Positions 1 to 7,800 are shown, counted from the first letter of the stretch. The stretch: 64,000 nt of DNA from Neobacillus niacini (GCF_023715415.1 NZ_JAMBOB010000007.1:1-64000); one strand, 5' to 3'. Program-made: numbers and translations. Notes: generated from the letters alone by a model not told the origin.

Positions 1-95
1 AGTATATTCACTATTACAATCACAAACGAATGAAGGCAAAATTAAAAGACCTGAGTCCAGTGGAATACCGAACTCAAGTCTTAAAGGTTGCATAA
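1..95 (+). CDS. IS3-family transposase OrfB, C-terminal fragment
   Basis: In the frame starting at base 3 the sequence reads [16 protein letters not shown] followed by LSPVEYRTQ and ends at TAA 93-95. The YNxxRxxxxLxxxSPxEYR pattern is the hallmark C-terminus of the DDE integrase-core transposase of IS3/IS150-type elements. Only about 30 residues are present because the window begins inside the gene, so integrity of the catalytic DDE triad cannot be seen. Confidence 0.8.
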   Translation, partial: YIHYYNHKRMKAKLKDLSPVEYRTQVLKVA

Positions 96-126
96 AATAT
101 TTGTCTAACTTTATTGGGTCAGATCA
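1..126 (+). mobile_element. Right end of an IS3-family insertion sequence (partial)
   Basis: The left edge of the window holds the 3' end of a transposase followed, after the stop at 93-95, by TTGTCTAACTTTATTGGGTC and a terminal CA at about 125-126. This looks like an IS3-family right inverted repeat, which usually ends in CA. The rest of the element lies outside the window, so its completeness and target duplication cannot be judged. It sits directly downstream of the nos operon. Confidence 0.75.
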
Positions 127-165
127 TTATGCAGCGGTTTTTGTATATTTGGCGGTTGCATAAAT

Positions 166-178
166 GGTGCCTGTCACC
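166..178. repeat. 13-bp dispersed repeat GGTGCCTGTCACC
   Basis: Perfect copy of a 13-mer (GGTG/CACC arms, CCTGT loop) also found at 35313-35325, 35329-35341 (inverted), 38631-38643 (inverted) and 48095-48107. It lies just past the IS3 end and touches the end of the adjoining nos-operon gene. Confidence 0.7.
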
Positions 179-179
179 G

Positions 180-1082
180 CTACAGGATAACGATTTTCAT
201 GGAGTTAACCTGTGATACGAGTAGTTCTTCGTATTGTTTTTGGGCTTGGAAGTTGATTTCTTGTTGGGCCATGGTTGGGTTTTCTTTTTTTACTTTTTCG
301 ATGATGTCGTTTTGTACTTTTTGGGAGAGGACGATGAGTTGATATTGCTGCTTTTCGATTTCCCAAAATTTATCTTCTCCGTATTCGTTGATCATGGCTT
401 TTGCAGATTCGAACTGGTTGTATTGGTCACGGACCTTATTGATTTCTGTTTCCACTTCTGCATCGGTGGCTGTGTGTCCTTTTTCTTCAGCGAGCATCGC
501 CATGGAGCGGAGACGAATGATTTGTGTTAATAATTGATTTTGGTCTTCCACTAGCTTTTCTTGCGATTCCCAGTAGGATAAGGCTTCTTTTAGTTGATCG
601 CCCGTATAGCGCTTTTGATCGGTTTCACGGTTGATGGCTAGCTGAAGATAGTTGATAAACTTGTAAAACTCTATATCTTCATTGGTAATCCATTTACCGT
701 TAATCGATGCCACGCCTTCTGCCTCTTTAACCTCATAATTGATGACCTTTTCTGCCTTTTTTCCATCCTTTTCTAACACAAAGAAAATTTCATATTTACC
801 CGTCATCGGAAGTTCGACTTTACCAGCGTATAGCCCATCTTCTTCCTCTGTAAGTTTCACTTCTGTTGTGCCGTGATCCATATTGGTCATTGAAAATTCT
901 GCTGAAATTTTAAGTCCGGTAGCAGCCTCATCTTTTTCTGTTACCTTCACTTCAAAAGGCATTTCTTTATCTGCTAGTTGATAGATTGGACCTACCACTT
1001 CTATATCATACTCAGGGTCGGCACTACAGCCTACAAGGACAGCAAAAAGTAGCAGTGCGGTCAGCCTCATCGCTTTTTTCAT
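180..1082 (-). CDS. Lipoprotein with YtkA-like and SurA-like domains, last gene of nos operon
   Basis: A 300-residue predicted lipoprotein. The N-terminus has a short hydrophobic signal and a lipobox (LVGC), so the mature protein should be tethered outside the membrane by Cys19. Residues about 25-118 resemble the YtkA/FixH-like beta-sandwich often seen in copper-related exported proteins. Residues about 125-300 (ASINGKWITNEDIEFYKF onward) are helical and resemble the N-terminal chaperone part of SurA/PrsA-type foldases; no PPIase core is evident. The start ATG overlaps the nosF stop as ATGA (1079-1082), so it is translationally coupled to the ABC transporter. A role in NosZ copper-site assembly or folding is inferred from position only. 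Confidence 0.75.
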   Translation of the reverse strand: MKKAMRLTALLLFAVLVGCSADPEYDIEVVGPIYQLADKEMPFEVKVTEKDEAATGLKISAEFSMTNMDHGTTEVKLTEEEDGLYAGKVELPMTGKYEIFFVLEKDGKKAEKVINYEVKEAEGVASINGKWITNEDIEFYKFINYLQLAINRETDQKRYTGDQLKEALSYWESQEKLVEDQNQLLTQIIRLRSMAMLAEEKGHTATDAEVETEINKVRDQYNQFESAKAMINEYGEDKFWEIEKQQYQLIVLSQKVQNDIIEKVKKENPTMAQQEINFQAQKQYEELLVSQVNSMKIVIL

Positions 1083-1756
1083 GATTCAATCCCTCCAAGA
1101 TTATGTGTTTGTAAGAATTCCTCAACGGTGTATTTCTCCATTTTCCCATTATTTAAATAGGCGACATGTGTACAAACCTGTTTGATTTCATCAAGATGAT
1201 GGGAGGAGAGCAGGATGGTCTTATCATGAAGCGATTTTAGCACTTCTAAGATTTCCTTCCGTCCCATCGGGTCAATCCCGCTTGTAGGCTCATCGAGAAT
1301 CAGAATACTTGAATCCTGATAGAGAGTGATGGCCAACCCAAGGCGCTGCAGCATCCCTTTTGAATACTTCTTCACCTGAACAGTGCGTTCCTCCCACAAA
1401 CTGACCGACGTAAGGACGCTCTCGATACGGCCATGGTCTACTGTTTTTCCGACGGACTCCGCAAAGAAGGTTATATTTTCAAGCCCTGTCAGCATGGGAT
1501 ACAGTTGAAATTTTTCTGGCAGATAAGCAATTGCTTTTTTCCAGTCATGATTTTTCCTTGTTACTTCAATTCCATTAATAGAAATGGAACCTTGTTTGAC
1601 GGGAAGGAGACCAAGAAGACTGTTAATAAAAGTCGACTTTCCAGCCCCATTACGCCCAACAAGGGCACATATTTCATGTTTCTTAATTTCAATATTGATA
1701 GATTCTAGAATTAACTTTTTCCCGAAGGATTGGTTTAAATTCGATACAGCTATCAT
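1079..1756 (-). CDS. nosF: NosF, ABC transporter ATP-binding subunit
   Basis: A 225-residue ABC ATPase with Walker A GRNGAGKST (about residues 35-43), signature YSKGMLQRLGLA and Walker B followed by the D-loop (ILILDEPTSGIDP). In denitrifiers NosF with the permease NosY and the exported NosD forms the NosDFY complex needed to mature the CuZ cluster of nitrous oxide reductase. It is flanked by nosY and the lipoprotein gene with 4-bp ATGA overlaps on both sides, which points to tight translational coupling. The assignment to NosF rather than a generic ABC-2 exporter ATPase rests on the nosD and nosZ neighbours. Confidence 0.92.
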   Translation of the reverse strand: MIAVSNLNQSFGKKLILESINIEIKKHEICALVGRNGAGKSTFINSLLGLLPVKQGSISINGIEVTRKNHDWKKAIAYLPEKFQLYPMLTGLENITFFAESVGKTVDHGRIESVLTSVSLWEERTVQVKKYSKGMLQRLGLAITLYQDSSILILDEPTSGIDPMGRKEILEVLKSLHDKTILLSSHHLDEIKQVCTHVAYLNNGKMEKYTVEEFLQTHNLGGIES

Positions 1757-2550
1757 TCAAATCCCTCCTTACGGTGAAAAGTAATACCTGTGATGATAGA
1801 TGTTATGAGCCAGAATAAAAGATTTCCAAGTAAGAAGAATACTGGTTCTGTCCACATGAAGGCCTTTAGAAGCCTTGACATATGACCAAACGAATAAACG
1901 CCCATCCCAGTTTCTAAGAACATTCGAACAGACTGCAGTGGATTTAAGAAATACAGTGATGAAAATAGTTTCACATTTTCATGGGTAACATCCGGTAAAA
2001 ACGAGAGCAAGATAAAGTCGTGCAAAAAGAAAAAGTAAAACCAAACAAAGATGGTGTAGCCGATAATCTGCATTCTTGAAGAGCTGAAGCTGCCGATTGC
2101 TGCACCCATCTGTAAAAATACCAGCGACAGAGTCACAATCGCTAAAATAAAGATGAAATACGCCTTCATATCCAGCTGGAAATTAAACTTGAGCAATAAT
2201 AAGTAGAGAAAAAACCAAACTAGAATTGGGATTAGGACGACCGCATAAAGCCCTAAACTTTTGCGTAGTAAAAAGCTTGTATAGGAATCCTTTTTTGTTA
2301 GGAGCATGATTAATGTCTTCTGTTCCTTTTCTTGAAAAATAGAAAAGGCACCTATAAACAAGCAGAGTATCGGGATAAAATAGATAATTGTATCAAATAA
2401 ATTAATTAAGAGAACATAGAAGCCTTTATCAAATGAAAGGGCAGTGGAACGAAACAAGATACTGACTGATATGAGAACAATGATACTTAAGGCGAGCCAT
2501 AATCCTTTTCCTCTTATATTTTCCTTCCATTCCTTCCAAATGTAATGCAT
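1753..2550 (-). CDS. nosY: NosY, ABC-2 type permease
   Basis: A 265-residue integral membrane protein with about six hydrophobic segments and the ABC-2 permease layout: an N-terminal charged stretch (YIWKEWKENIRGKG), the EKEQKT loop after the second segment, and a last segment near the C-terminus. It is the membrane partner of NosF and interacts with NosD in copper-cluster maturation of N2O reductase. Its ATG lies 37 bp inside nosD and its stop overlaps nosF (ATGA). Sequence conservation of NosY is low, so the name depends on context. Confidence 0.88.
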   Translation of the reverse strand: MHYIWKEWKENIRGKGLWLALSIIVLISVSILFRSTALSFDKGFYVLLINLFDTIIYFIPILCLFIGAFSIFQEKEQKTLIMLLTKKDSYTSFLLRKSLGLYAVVLIPILVWFFLYLLLLKFNFQLDMKAYFIFILAIVTLSLVFLQMGAAIGSFSSSRMQIIGYTIFVWFYFFFLHDFILLSFLPDVTHENVKLFSSLYFLNPLQSVRMFLETGMGVYSFGHMSRLLKAFMWTEPVFFLLGNLLFWLITSIITGITFHRKEGFE

Positions 2551-3854
2551 AGTAAATGTCTCCCTTTTATTAAAATCAGCACTGCGGCGAGCCCTAACGC
2601 AGCGAATAGTATAAGGTTGTAATTTCCTTTTGCAGCTGCGAGCGGATGAGGGTCATTAAACATCACTTTTTCATCCACCAAGGCCGCATTCATTTTTTCA
2701 TAGATAGCAAGTGCTGGACTTTTTAAAAATAAATACGATAATTCTTGGTCCTCTATTAATTGGTATAACGAGGATCGATAGGTTATAGGAAAGTCCCCAA
2801 TGCCGTTCTGGTTTAAATCAGTAAGCGGGAAGGAGTTTCCCCAGTCATTTCCTTTGCCTTCATGACTCCAGAAATTGGTTTCTCCTGTTCCGCCTATTGT
2901 CACGGCGGAAATAGTGTTTTCGGTAATTAGATTTCCAGTAAAGACTTGTTCGTTAGAACTAGCCCAGAGCTCAATCCCAATTTGATTTTGAGAGATTTTA
3001 TTTCCTTGAATTGCATTTCTTGTCGCTTGATCGATGTATATACCTCTTTGGTTCATATAAAAGGTATTGTTTTTTATTTGATTATCATTCGCTTGCAGCA
3101 GCAATAATCCGAACGATTGGTTTCCATAGTTAACGATAAAATGATTATCCTCTAACAGCAGACGATTGGAATTCATGACCGCAGCGCCGCCCGTATTCAT
3201 CGTAAAAGTATTACCTTTAAAAATATTCTCATCGGAATACATGTAATGCAGGCCGTACCTTGTGTCGCTTATATTATTTTCATAGCTTTCGTTGTTGTTA
3301 CCATATTCGAAGAACATTCCATCACGCGTGCCTTCAATGGTGTTATGGGATAAAAGATTATGGTTTGCGTAATAGACATGGATTCCGTTTCCTTGTGCCG
3401 CAATTTCGCCTTTGCCCATTCCTTGAATCTGGGTATAGGTGATTTTATTGTGGTGTGCCTGACTTAAATAGATTCCATGGAATGAATGGGTAATCTTGAT
3501 ATGTTCCAAGATATTTCCGTTGGTATATATCTTAATGCCGGCATATTCCTCTGGTGAGTTACGGTCCATACCGCTATTGGTAACAGTCAGCTTTTTAAGC
3601 GTCACATTGGAAGCTTTTATGGAGATGACATTCCCCGTTCCGTCTCCTTTGATAACGGTTTTTGCCTTGCCAATAAGGGTTAACTCCTTGTTAATAACAA
3701 TATTGCCTTCATACGTTTTATCTTCAAGCTTGAGAACTGCTCCTTCTTCCAAGCTGTCGATGATGGCTTGTAAGTTTTCGGCAGCACTATTTTTCTCAGG
3801 ATAAATGAAAATAGTAAGTGAGAAAACGAAAAGAAAGAGCAGTAGTTTTTTCAT
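2514..3854 (-). CDS. nosD: NosD, exported beta-helix copper-site assembly protein
   Basis: About 446 residues with a Sec signal (MKKLLLFLFVFSLTIF), a long right-handed beta-helix/CASH domain (repeated NxIxxN turns such as NNLISNNT-like pattern from about 60 to 330), and a C-terminal transmembrane helix near residue 425. NosD delivers material for CuZ cluster assembly in NosZ together with NosFY. The ATG at 3854 is chosen over one 18 bp upstream: it follows GGAAGG by about 10 bases and forms an ATGA overlap with the preceding gene, the same coupling used elsewhere in this operon. The C-terminal membrane anchor fits Gram-positive NosD, where no periplasm retains the protein. Confidence 0.92.
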   Translation of the reverse strand: MKKLLLFLFVFSLTIFIYPEKNSAAENLQAIIDSLEEGAVLKLEDKTYEGNIVINKELTLIGKAKTVIKGDGTGNVISIKASNVTLKKLTVTNSGMDRNSPEEYAGIKIYTNGNILEHIKITHSFHGIYLSQAHHNKITYTQIQGMGKGEIAAQGNGIHVYYANHNLLSHNTIEGTRDGMFFEYGNNNESYENNISDTRYGLHYMYSDENIFKGNTFTMNTGGAAVMNSNRLLLEDNHFIVNYGNQSFGLLLLQANDNQIKNNTFYMNQRGIYIDQATRNAIQGNKISQNQIGIELWASSNEQVFTGNLITENTISAVTIGGTGETNFWSHEGKGNDWGNSFPLTDLNQNGIGDFPITYRSSLYQLIEDQELSYLFLKSPALAIYEKMNAALVDEKVMFNDPHPLAAAKGNYNLILFAALGLAAVLILIKGRHLLCITFGRNGRKI

Positions 3855-4417
3855 CTTTTCCGATCCTTCCATAATGGAATCAGTAATAGAATAAAAGCAG
3901 CTATTAGGAAATACGCACCATATCCAAGAACACTTTCGGTGACAAAGTTTGCAACTGTATTATGCCCTAAAAGCGGCGGAACAAATGGATCAATTTTTAT
4001 CGGAGCGGTTGGGCTTAAGTTGGTGCCAAATTTACGAAGTGCTCGTGTAAGGTCCCAAACTCCGAGTGAACCGCCAATGATAAACAGGCCAATTAATCCA
4101 TAAAGCAATGATTTTTTACGAAGTATGGCTGTCAAGAGTGTAATCACCGCTAACCCAATGACTAGGTAGGATAGATACGCCAACTCAGGGAAGTTCTCTT
4201 CACTGAAATTTTCCATTCCAATATAGTGATTTAAGCCGTTAACAATATCGATTTCACCTTCAAGCTTATTTGGATAAACAATAATATTTAATCCTTCTGG
4301 ATACTGCGGGGCAAAGAAAATCATCTGCCACCAAGGGAAAAATAATGAGAGTCCAACCAAGATAGCAGCCAGGGCAATCAGAATTGAAGATACAAGTGAT
4401 AATTTTTTTGTTTTCAA
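3851..4417 (-). CDS. Membrane protein of Gram-positive nos operons
   Basis: About 188 residues with a transmembrane helix near the N-terminus, an outside loop of about 60 residues containing YPEGLNIIVYPNKL and GLNHYIGM, and three further hydrophobic segments ending in WKDRKR. Similar proteins with a GLNHYIGM-type motif occur beside clade II nosZ genes, but no biochemical function is known to me. The likely start is TTG at 4415-4417, about ten bases after AAGGGA; another TTG three codons upstream lies too close to that site. It lies between nosZ and nosD and overlaps nosD by ATGA. Involvement in NosZ maturation or electron supply is inferred. Confidence 0.75.
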   Translation of the reverse strand: MKTKKLSLVSSILIALAAILVGLSLFFPWWQMIFFAPQYPEGLNIIVYPNKLEGEIDIVNGLNHYIGMENFSEENFPELAYLSYLVIGLAVITLLTAILRKKSLLYGLIGLFIIGGSLGVWDLTRALRKFGTNLSPTAPIKIDPFVPPLLGHNTVANFVTESVLGYGAYFLIAAFILLLIPLWKDRKR

Positions 4418-4443
4418 AAAAAACAAGTCCCTTCTAAACGGAG

Positions 4444-4474
4444 AAGGGTATCAATTGAATCAATTGATACCCTT
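4444..4474 (-). other. Perfect 31-nt inverted repeat between nosZ and the next gene
   Basis: Two perfect 15-base arms (AAGGGTATCAATTGA and its complement) separated by a single base. It lies between the nosZ stop and the ribosome binding site of the next gene. On the minus strand it is not followed by a U-run, so it is more likely an intercistronic mRNA processing or stability hairpin than a full terminator. Confidence 0.7.
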
Positions 4475-4484
4475 ACCATCTTTT

Positions 4485-6353
4485 TTATTTCTTTGGTTTA
4501 ACAAGGAAGTAGCCGGTCATTTCTTGGTGTAGTGCTGAACAGAAGTTAGTACAGTAAAGCGGGAACGTTCCTGCTTTGTCTGCAGTAAATTCGATTGTAT
4601 TTGTTTGGCCAGGCTGAACTTCAATGTTTAAGTTATAGCTGTTGATGGCAAATCCGTGGGTAATGTCCTCATCAAAATCTGTGTTCGTTAAGTGGATAAA
4701 CACCTTATCTCCTTGATTGACTTCAATCACATCTGGACGTTTTGCTTTGGCGTCAAAGATAAACTTCGAACGCATTGCAATACCATAGACATGAACTTCG
4801 TTTCCATTACGTTCGATTCTGGCCTGATCCTGCTTATACGTCGCAAGCTTATTGTTTTCATCCTTCGGATATACTTCAATCGTTTTAATCTTATCTGCCT
4901 TAATGATTTGCGCGTAGTGTGGCTCAGGGTTAACTGGTGAAGATTGAATCACCTTCATTTTGCCGCTGATATCGATTAACTGCATGGACTCAGGATGTGA
5001 TGGTCCTACCGATAAATAGCTGTCTTTGGCAATTTTGTTCAATGCAATCAGCCATTTTCCATCTGGTGCAACTGTATCACCTTCAGCTGCTACAGAGTGT
5101 CCAGGTGAATATTGTACAGGTACACGATCTAACGTTTCGCCTGTTTTTGGATCCCATTTCACGATTTCAGAAGAAATGAACATCGTTGTATAAGCCATTC
5201 CTTTGTCATCAAATTGAGTGTGAAGCGGTCCAAGGGCATTTTCAGGGTTAACTTCTCTTTCCATAATAGAATCATAGTTGATAATTGGAATACCATTGCG
5301 CTCGCCAGCGAAATCTTGTTTTTCAATCGCTGCAAATGCTTTTTCAAACGAGAATACGGTCATCGATGGTGCTAGCTTTCCTGAAGCAATAAAATGTTTT
5401 CCATCAGGCGTTACGTCGACACCATGTGGTGATTTCGCAACAGGAACTAGGTAGATACCGCCTTTATGCTTTTCAGGGAAAATCATTTTTTGACCTGTAA
5501 CTTCATCATATTGTCCGTCGGCAACCATTTTCTCAAGCTCTTTCCAGTTAAAAAGAACAATGAAGTCACGGTCAGCCTGTGAAGCATTAATTTCAAGATT
5601 TGTTGTGGCCTCTTCTGTATTATAAGTTGTCATGACTGCCCAATCCGCAGAGGATTTTTTACCAGCGTCTGATAAATCATAGGACCATGGTGGAAGAGCA
5701 ACCTGGTAGGCAATATTAAGCTTATCTTTGTTTTGATCAAACGTTACGGCTGACATTACACCACGGTATTGGTCGCTGTAATCGTCGAGTGGCTTGTATT
5801 CAGAGCCGATTGGAACTGCGAAACGTGTTGGCAGGAACATATACTCAGTATTCTGCGTAACGAACGCCGCACAGTGCGGACCGCTAGTATTTGGAACATT
5901 AATAATGTCTTTTACGGTAAAGGTTTCTAAATCCATTGCAGCGGCACGGCTGTTTCCTACATCCGTTGCAAACATGTATTTACCGTCATAGTCACCATTC
6001 GTTTCAGAGAATGCTGGGTGATGAAGGTCTCCCCATGTGTAGTCACCCAACATTTTTTTAGAATGCTCGTCAAACCCATAACCTGTGGCAGAGTCTGGTG
6101 AGAATACTGGTACAGTCCGAATATGACGCATCGATGGAACACCATAGATAAACATTTGACCGGAGTGGCCGCCTGATGCGAATAGGTAGTAATCATCTTT
6201 TTCACCGAATGGTACATAAACTTTTTCAGCATCGCTTTTGGTACTATTAGAAGCAACTTGATTGTTTGTACTATTTGAGAAATCAGCGAATGATATCGTT
6301 GCTGCTACAAAGCCTGCTAGTAATCCTGAGGCGATTGGAACCCATTTTTTCAT
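4485..6353 (-). CDS. nosZ: NosZ, nitrous oxide reductase (Sec-type, clade II-like)
   Basis: A 622-residue exported multicopper enzyme reducing N2O to N2. The beta-propeller part carries the CuZ histidine motifs (DLHHP, GPHCAAF, SPHGVDV, LGPLHTQF, SPGHSV, EPHYAQI). The C-terminal cupredoxin part has the CuA site CTNFCSALHQEM (Cys 601 and 605, His 609, Met 612). The N-terminus (KKWVPIASGLLAGFVAA) is a Sec signal or membrane anchor without a twin-arginine motif, which is typical of clade II (atypical) NosZ. ATG 6353 follows AAGGTGG by eight bases; a TTG one codon upstream is less likely. It sits 16 bp after the cytochrome c gene. Confidence 0.97.
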   Translation of the reverse strand: MKKWVPIASGLLAGFVAATISFADFSNSTNNQVASNSTKSDAEKVYVPFGEKDDYYLFASGGHSGQMFIYGVPSMRHIRTVPVFSPDSATGYGFDEHSKKMLGDYTWGDLHHPAFSETNGDYDGKYMFATDVGNSRAAAMDLETFTVKDIINVPNTSGPHCAAFVTQNTEYMFLPTRFAVPIGSEYKPLDDYSDQYRGVMSAVTFDQNKDKLNIAYQVALPPWSYDLSDAGKKSSADWAVMTTYNTEEATTNLEINASQADRDFIVLFNWKELEKMVADGQYDEVTGQKMIFPEKHKGGIYLVPVAKSPHGVDVTPDGKHFIASGKLAPSMTVFSFEKAFAAIEKQDFAGERNGIPIINYDSIMEREVNPENALGPLHTQFDDKGMAYTTMFISSEIVKWDPKTGETLDRVPVQYSPGHSVAAEGDTVAPDGKWLIALNKIAKDSYLSVGPSHPESMQLIDISGKMKVIQSSPVNPEPHYAQIIKADKIKTIEVYPKDENNKLATYKQDQARIERNGNEVHVYGIAMRSKFIFDAKAKRPDVIEVNQGDKVFIHLTNTDFDEDITHGFAINSYNLNIEVQPGQTNTIEFTADKAGTFPLYCTNFCSALHQEMTGYFLVKPKK

Positions 6354-6369
6354 CAATTACACCACCTTA

Positions 6370-6813
6370 TTATTTTTCTGAAGCTTGCTTCAACATATCT
6401 AACACTTGCGTGCGTTCTTCATCTGTTAACGGGCTGCCGCCAATAACGCTCGACATAACCGCAGAAGTTGGTTCTTTTAAGAATTCATCAATCGATTTGC
6501 CATGCTTTCCTTCAACATCTGTGAAGGCCTTTGAAAGGTCAGGACCTGTTGCCCCGCCGTCTAATCCAAGAGAATCAACTGCGTGACAGCCGAGACAGCC
6601 TTTGCTGTTAAGGATGTTATTGGCATCCACCGTTGTGGTTTCCTCTTTTGCTTCTTCTTTTTGACCTTCTGTTTTACTTGCTTCGTCTGTTTGTTCTGTT
6701 TGAGCCACCTGTGGCTGTGAATCTCCATCTCCCATAATGACGCCAAATACTAAGTACCCAAGACCAAAACCAATGATTATACTAGCGACAAAGCTCATAA
6801 TTGCCTTATTCAT
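6370..6813 (-). CDS. Membrane-anchored c-type cytochrome of the nos operon
   Basis: A 147-residue protein: N-terminal transmembrane anchor (MSFVASIIIGFGLGYLVFGV), a Gln/Glu/Thr-rich linker, and a monohaem cytochrome c domain with CLGCH and a distal Met in the C-terminal half (candidates in SAVMSSVIGG and VLDMLKQ). It probably passes electrons from the quinol/cytochrome chain to NosZ, as c-type cytochromes encoded next to clade II nosZ are thought to do. ATG 6813 is chosen because AAAGGAGGGGG precedes it; an upstream in-frame ATG at 6849 lacks such a site. It is the first gene of the nos operon, 62 bp from an FNR-type box. Confidence 0.9.
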   Translation of the reverse strand: MNKAIMSFVASIIIGFGLGYLVFGVIMGDGDSQPQVAQTEQTDEASKTEGQKEEAKEETTTVDANNILNSKGCLGCHAVDSLGLDGGATGPDLSKAFTDVEGKHGKSIDEFLKEPTSAVMSSVIGGSPLTDEERTQVLDMLKQASEK

Positions 6814-6847
6814 ACTTCCCCCTCCTTTATGTCTAATGAACATCTTC

Positions 6848-6890
6848 ATCCTAATAAGAAATCAAGTTTAAAAATGTGACGTTTCTCACA
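6848..6890 (-). promoter_or_regulatory. FNR-type box and -10 of the nos operon
   Basis: TGTGACGTTTCTCACA at 6875-6890 is a perfect TGTGA-N6-TCACA palindrome, the site of Bacillus Fnr and CRP-like proteins. On the minus strand TAGGAT (6853-6848) is a plausible -10. The box centre lies 32 bp from the -10 centre, as expected for a class II activator at about -41.5. Confidence 0.8.
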
Positions 6891-6960
6891 ACTTTTTATC
6901 TAACTTTGAACGTTTTGTGAAGGGGGTTGGAATGATAGGGTTTTAAGAAATTGAACGTTT

Positions 6961-7003
6961 TGTGAAAATTATCACTTCGAGCTGAGACGATTTTCACTAC
7001 AAT
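6961..7003 (+). promoter_or_regulatory. FNR-type box and -10 of the fnr gene
   Basis: TGTGAAAATTATCACT (6961-6976) matches TGTGA-N6-TCACA at 9 of 10 positions and is followed by the -10 TACAAT (6998-7003), again with 32 bp between centres. This suggests autoregulation of the regulator gene. A 16-bp direct repeat TTGAACGTTTTGTGAA (6906-6921 and 6951-6966) overlaps the left half-site. Confidence 0.75.
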
Positions 7004-7056
7004 GGGATTAACATAAGTGGTATCACAGAATTTTTTAAAAAGGAAGGAGGGGTAGC

Positions 7057-7800
7057 ATGAATCCTGTACATGCTTTACAGGAACAGCCAAAAGGCAGAGT
7101 AAGAGAGTTGAAAATCGAGGACTTTCTCCGTAAAATTGTCATTTTTAAAGATTTATCGGCAAAATCTATTCATCTTATCGCCAACCGGATTCAAACAATA
7201 ACCCTTAAAAAGGGAGCACAGGTTATTTGTGAAGATGAAGTGGCCAAAGGGGTATTTTTTATTCATTCAGGGGCGGTAAAGCTAACAAAGCAGGATGAAA
7301 ACGGGAATGAGATTATTGTTTGTATGAAGCAAAAGGGGGATGTGTTTGCGGAGGCTTGTCTATTCTCAAAGACCTCCGTGCTCTATCCAGCAACAGCTAC
7401 ATTGCTCCAAGATAGTCAGCTTTTCTTTTTAGATAAAGTAGAATTAGAGAAGGGTCTTCATGAATATCCTGATCTTGCGGTTCAAATGATCGAATACATG
7501 AGTGAAGCTCTCCGTGAAATGACTTCGACCTTAAGGGATGTTGCACTGTTAGACGTTTATGCGAAGACAGTAAAGACGTTAGAGCGGTTGGGGAATAAGT
7601 TTAATAGTTCAACCTCGAGATGGGATATTGAAATCCCTTTGACGATTCAAGAGTTTGCGACAGTGGTGGGGACCACACGTGAAAGTGTCAGCCGTGTATT
7701 TTCGAAGCTGAAAAAAGAAGGAATCATCGATATGAAATCAAGGAAAATCATCATCCTTGATATGTGTAAACTGTGCACCTTAATCAATCCAGCCTATTAA
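7057..7800 (+). CDS. fnr: Crp/Fnr-family transcriptional regulator (Fnr)
   Basis: A 247-residue regulator with an N-terminal cyclic-nucleotide-binding fold (about 25-140), a dimerisation helix and a C-terminal winged helix with recognition helix TRESVSRVFSKL. As in B. subtilis Fnr, cysteines sit at the extreme C-terminus (MCKLC, Cys 237 and 240). The third C-terminal cysteine reported as a cluster ligand in B. subtilis Fnr is absent; other cysteines are at 58, 89 and 101. It probably senses oxygen through an Fe-S cluster and activates nos, fdh and its own promoter, which all have matching boxes. ATG 7057 follows GGAAGGAGGGG. It diverges from the nos operon. Confidence 0.88.
   Translation: MNPVHALQEQPKGRVRELKIEDFLRKIVIFKDLSAKSIHLIANRIQTITLKKGAQVICEDEVAKGVFFIHSGAVKLTKQDENGNEIIVCMKQKGDVFAEACLFSKTSVLYPATATLLQDSQLFFLDKVELEKGLHEYPDLAVQMIEYMSEALREMTSTLRDVALLDVYAKTVKTLERLGNKFNSSTSRWDIEIPLTIQEFATVVGTTRESVSRVFSKLKKEGIIDMKSRKIIILDMCKLCTLINPAY

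Noticed and set aside
234..530. Phe/Leu-rich frame opposite the nos lipoprotein
   Set aside because: Shadow of a well-supported coding region with no ribosome binding site.
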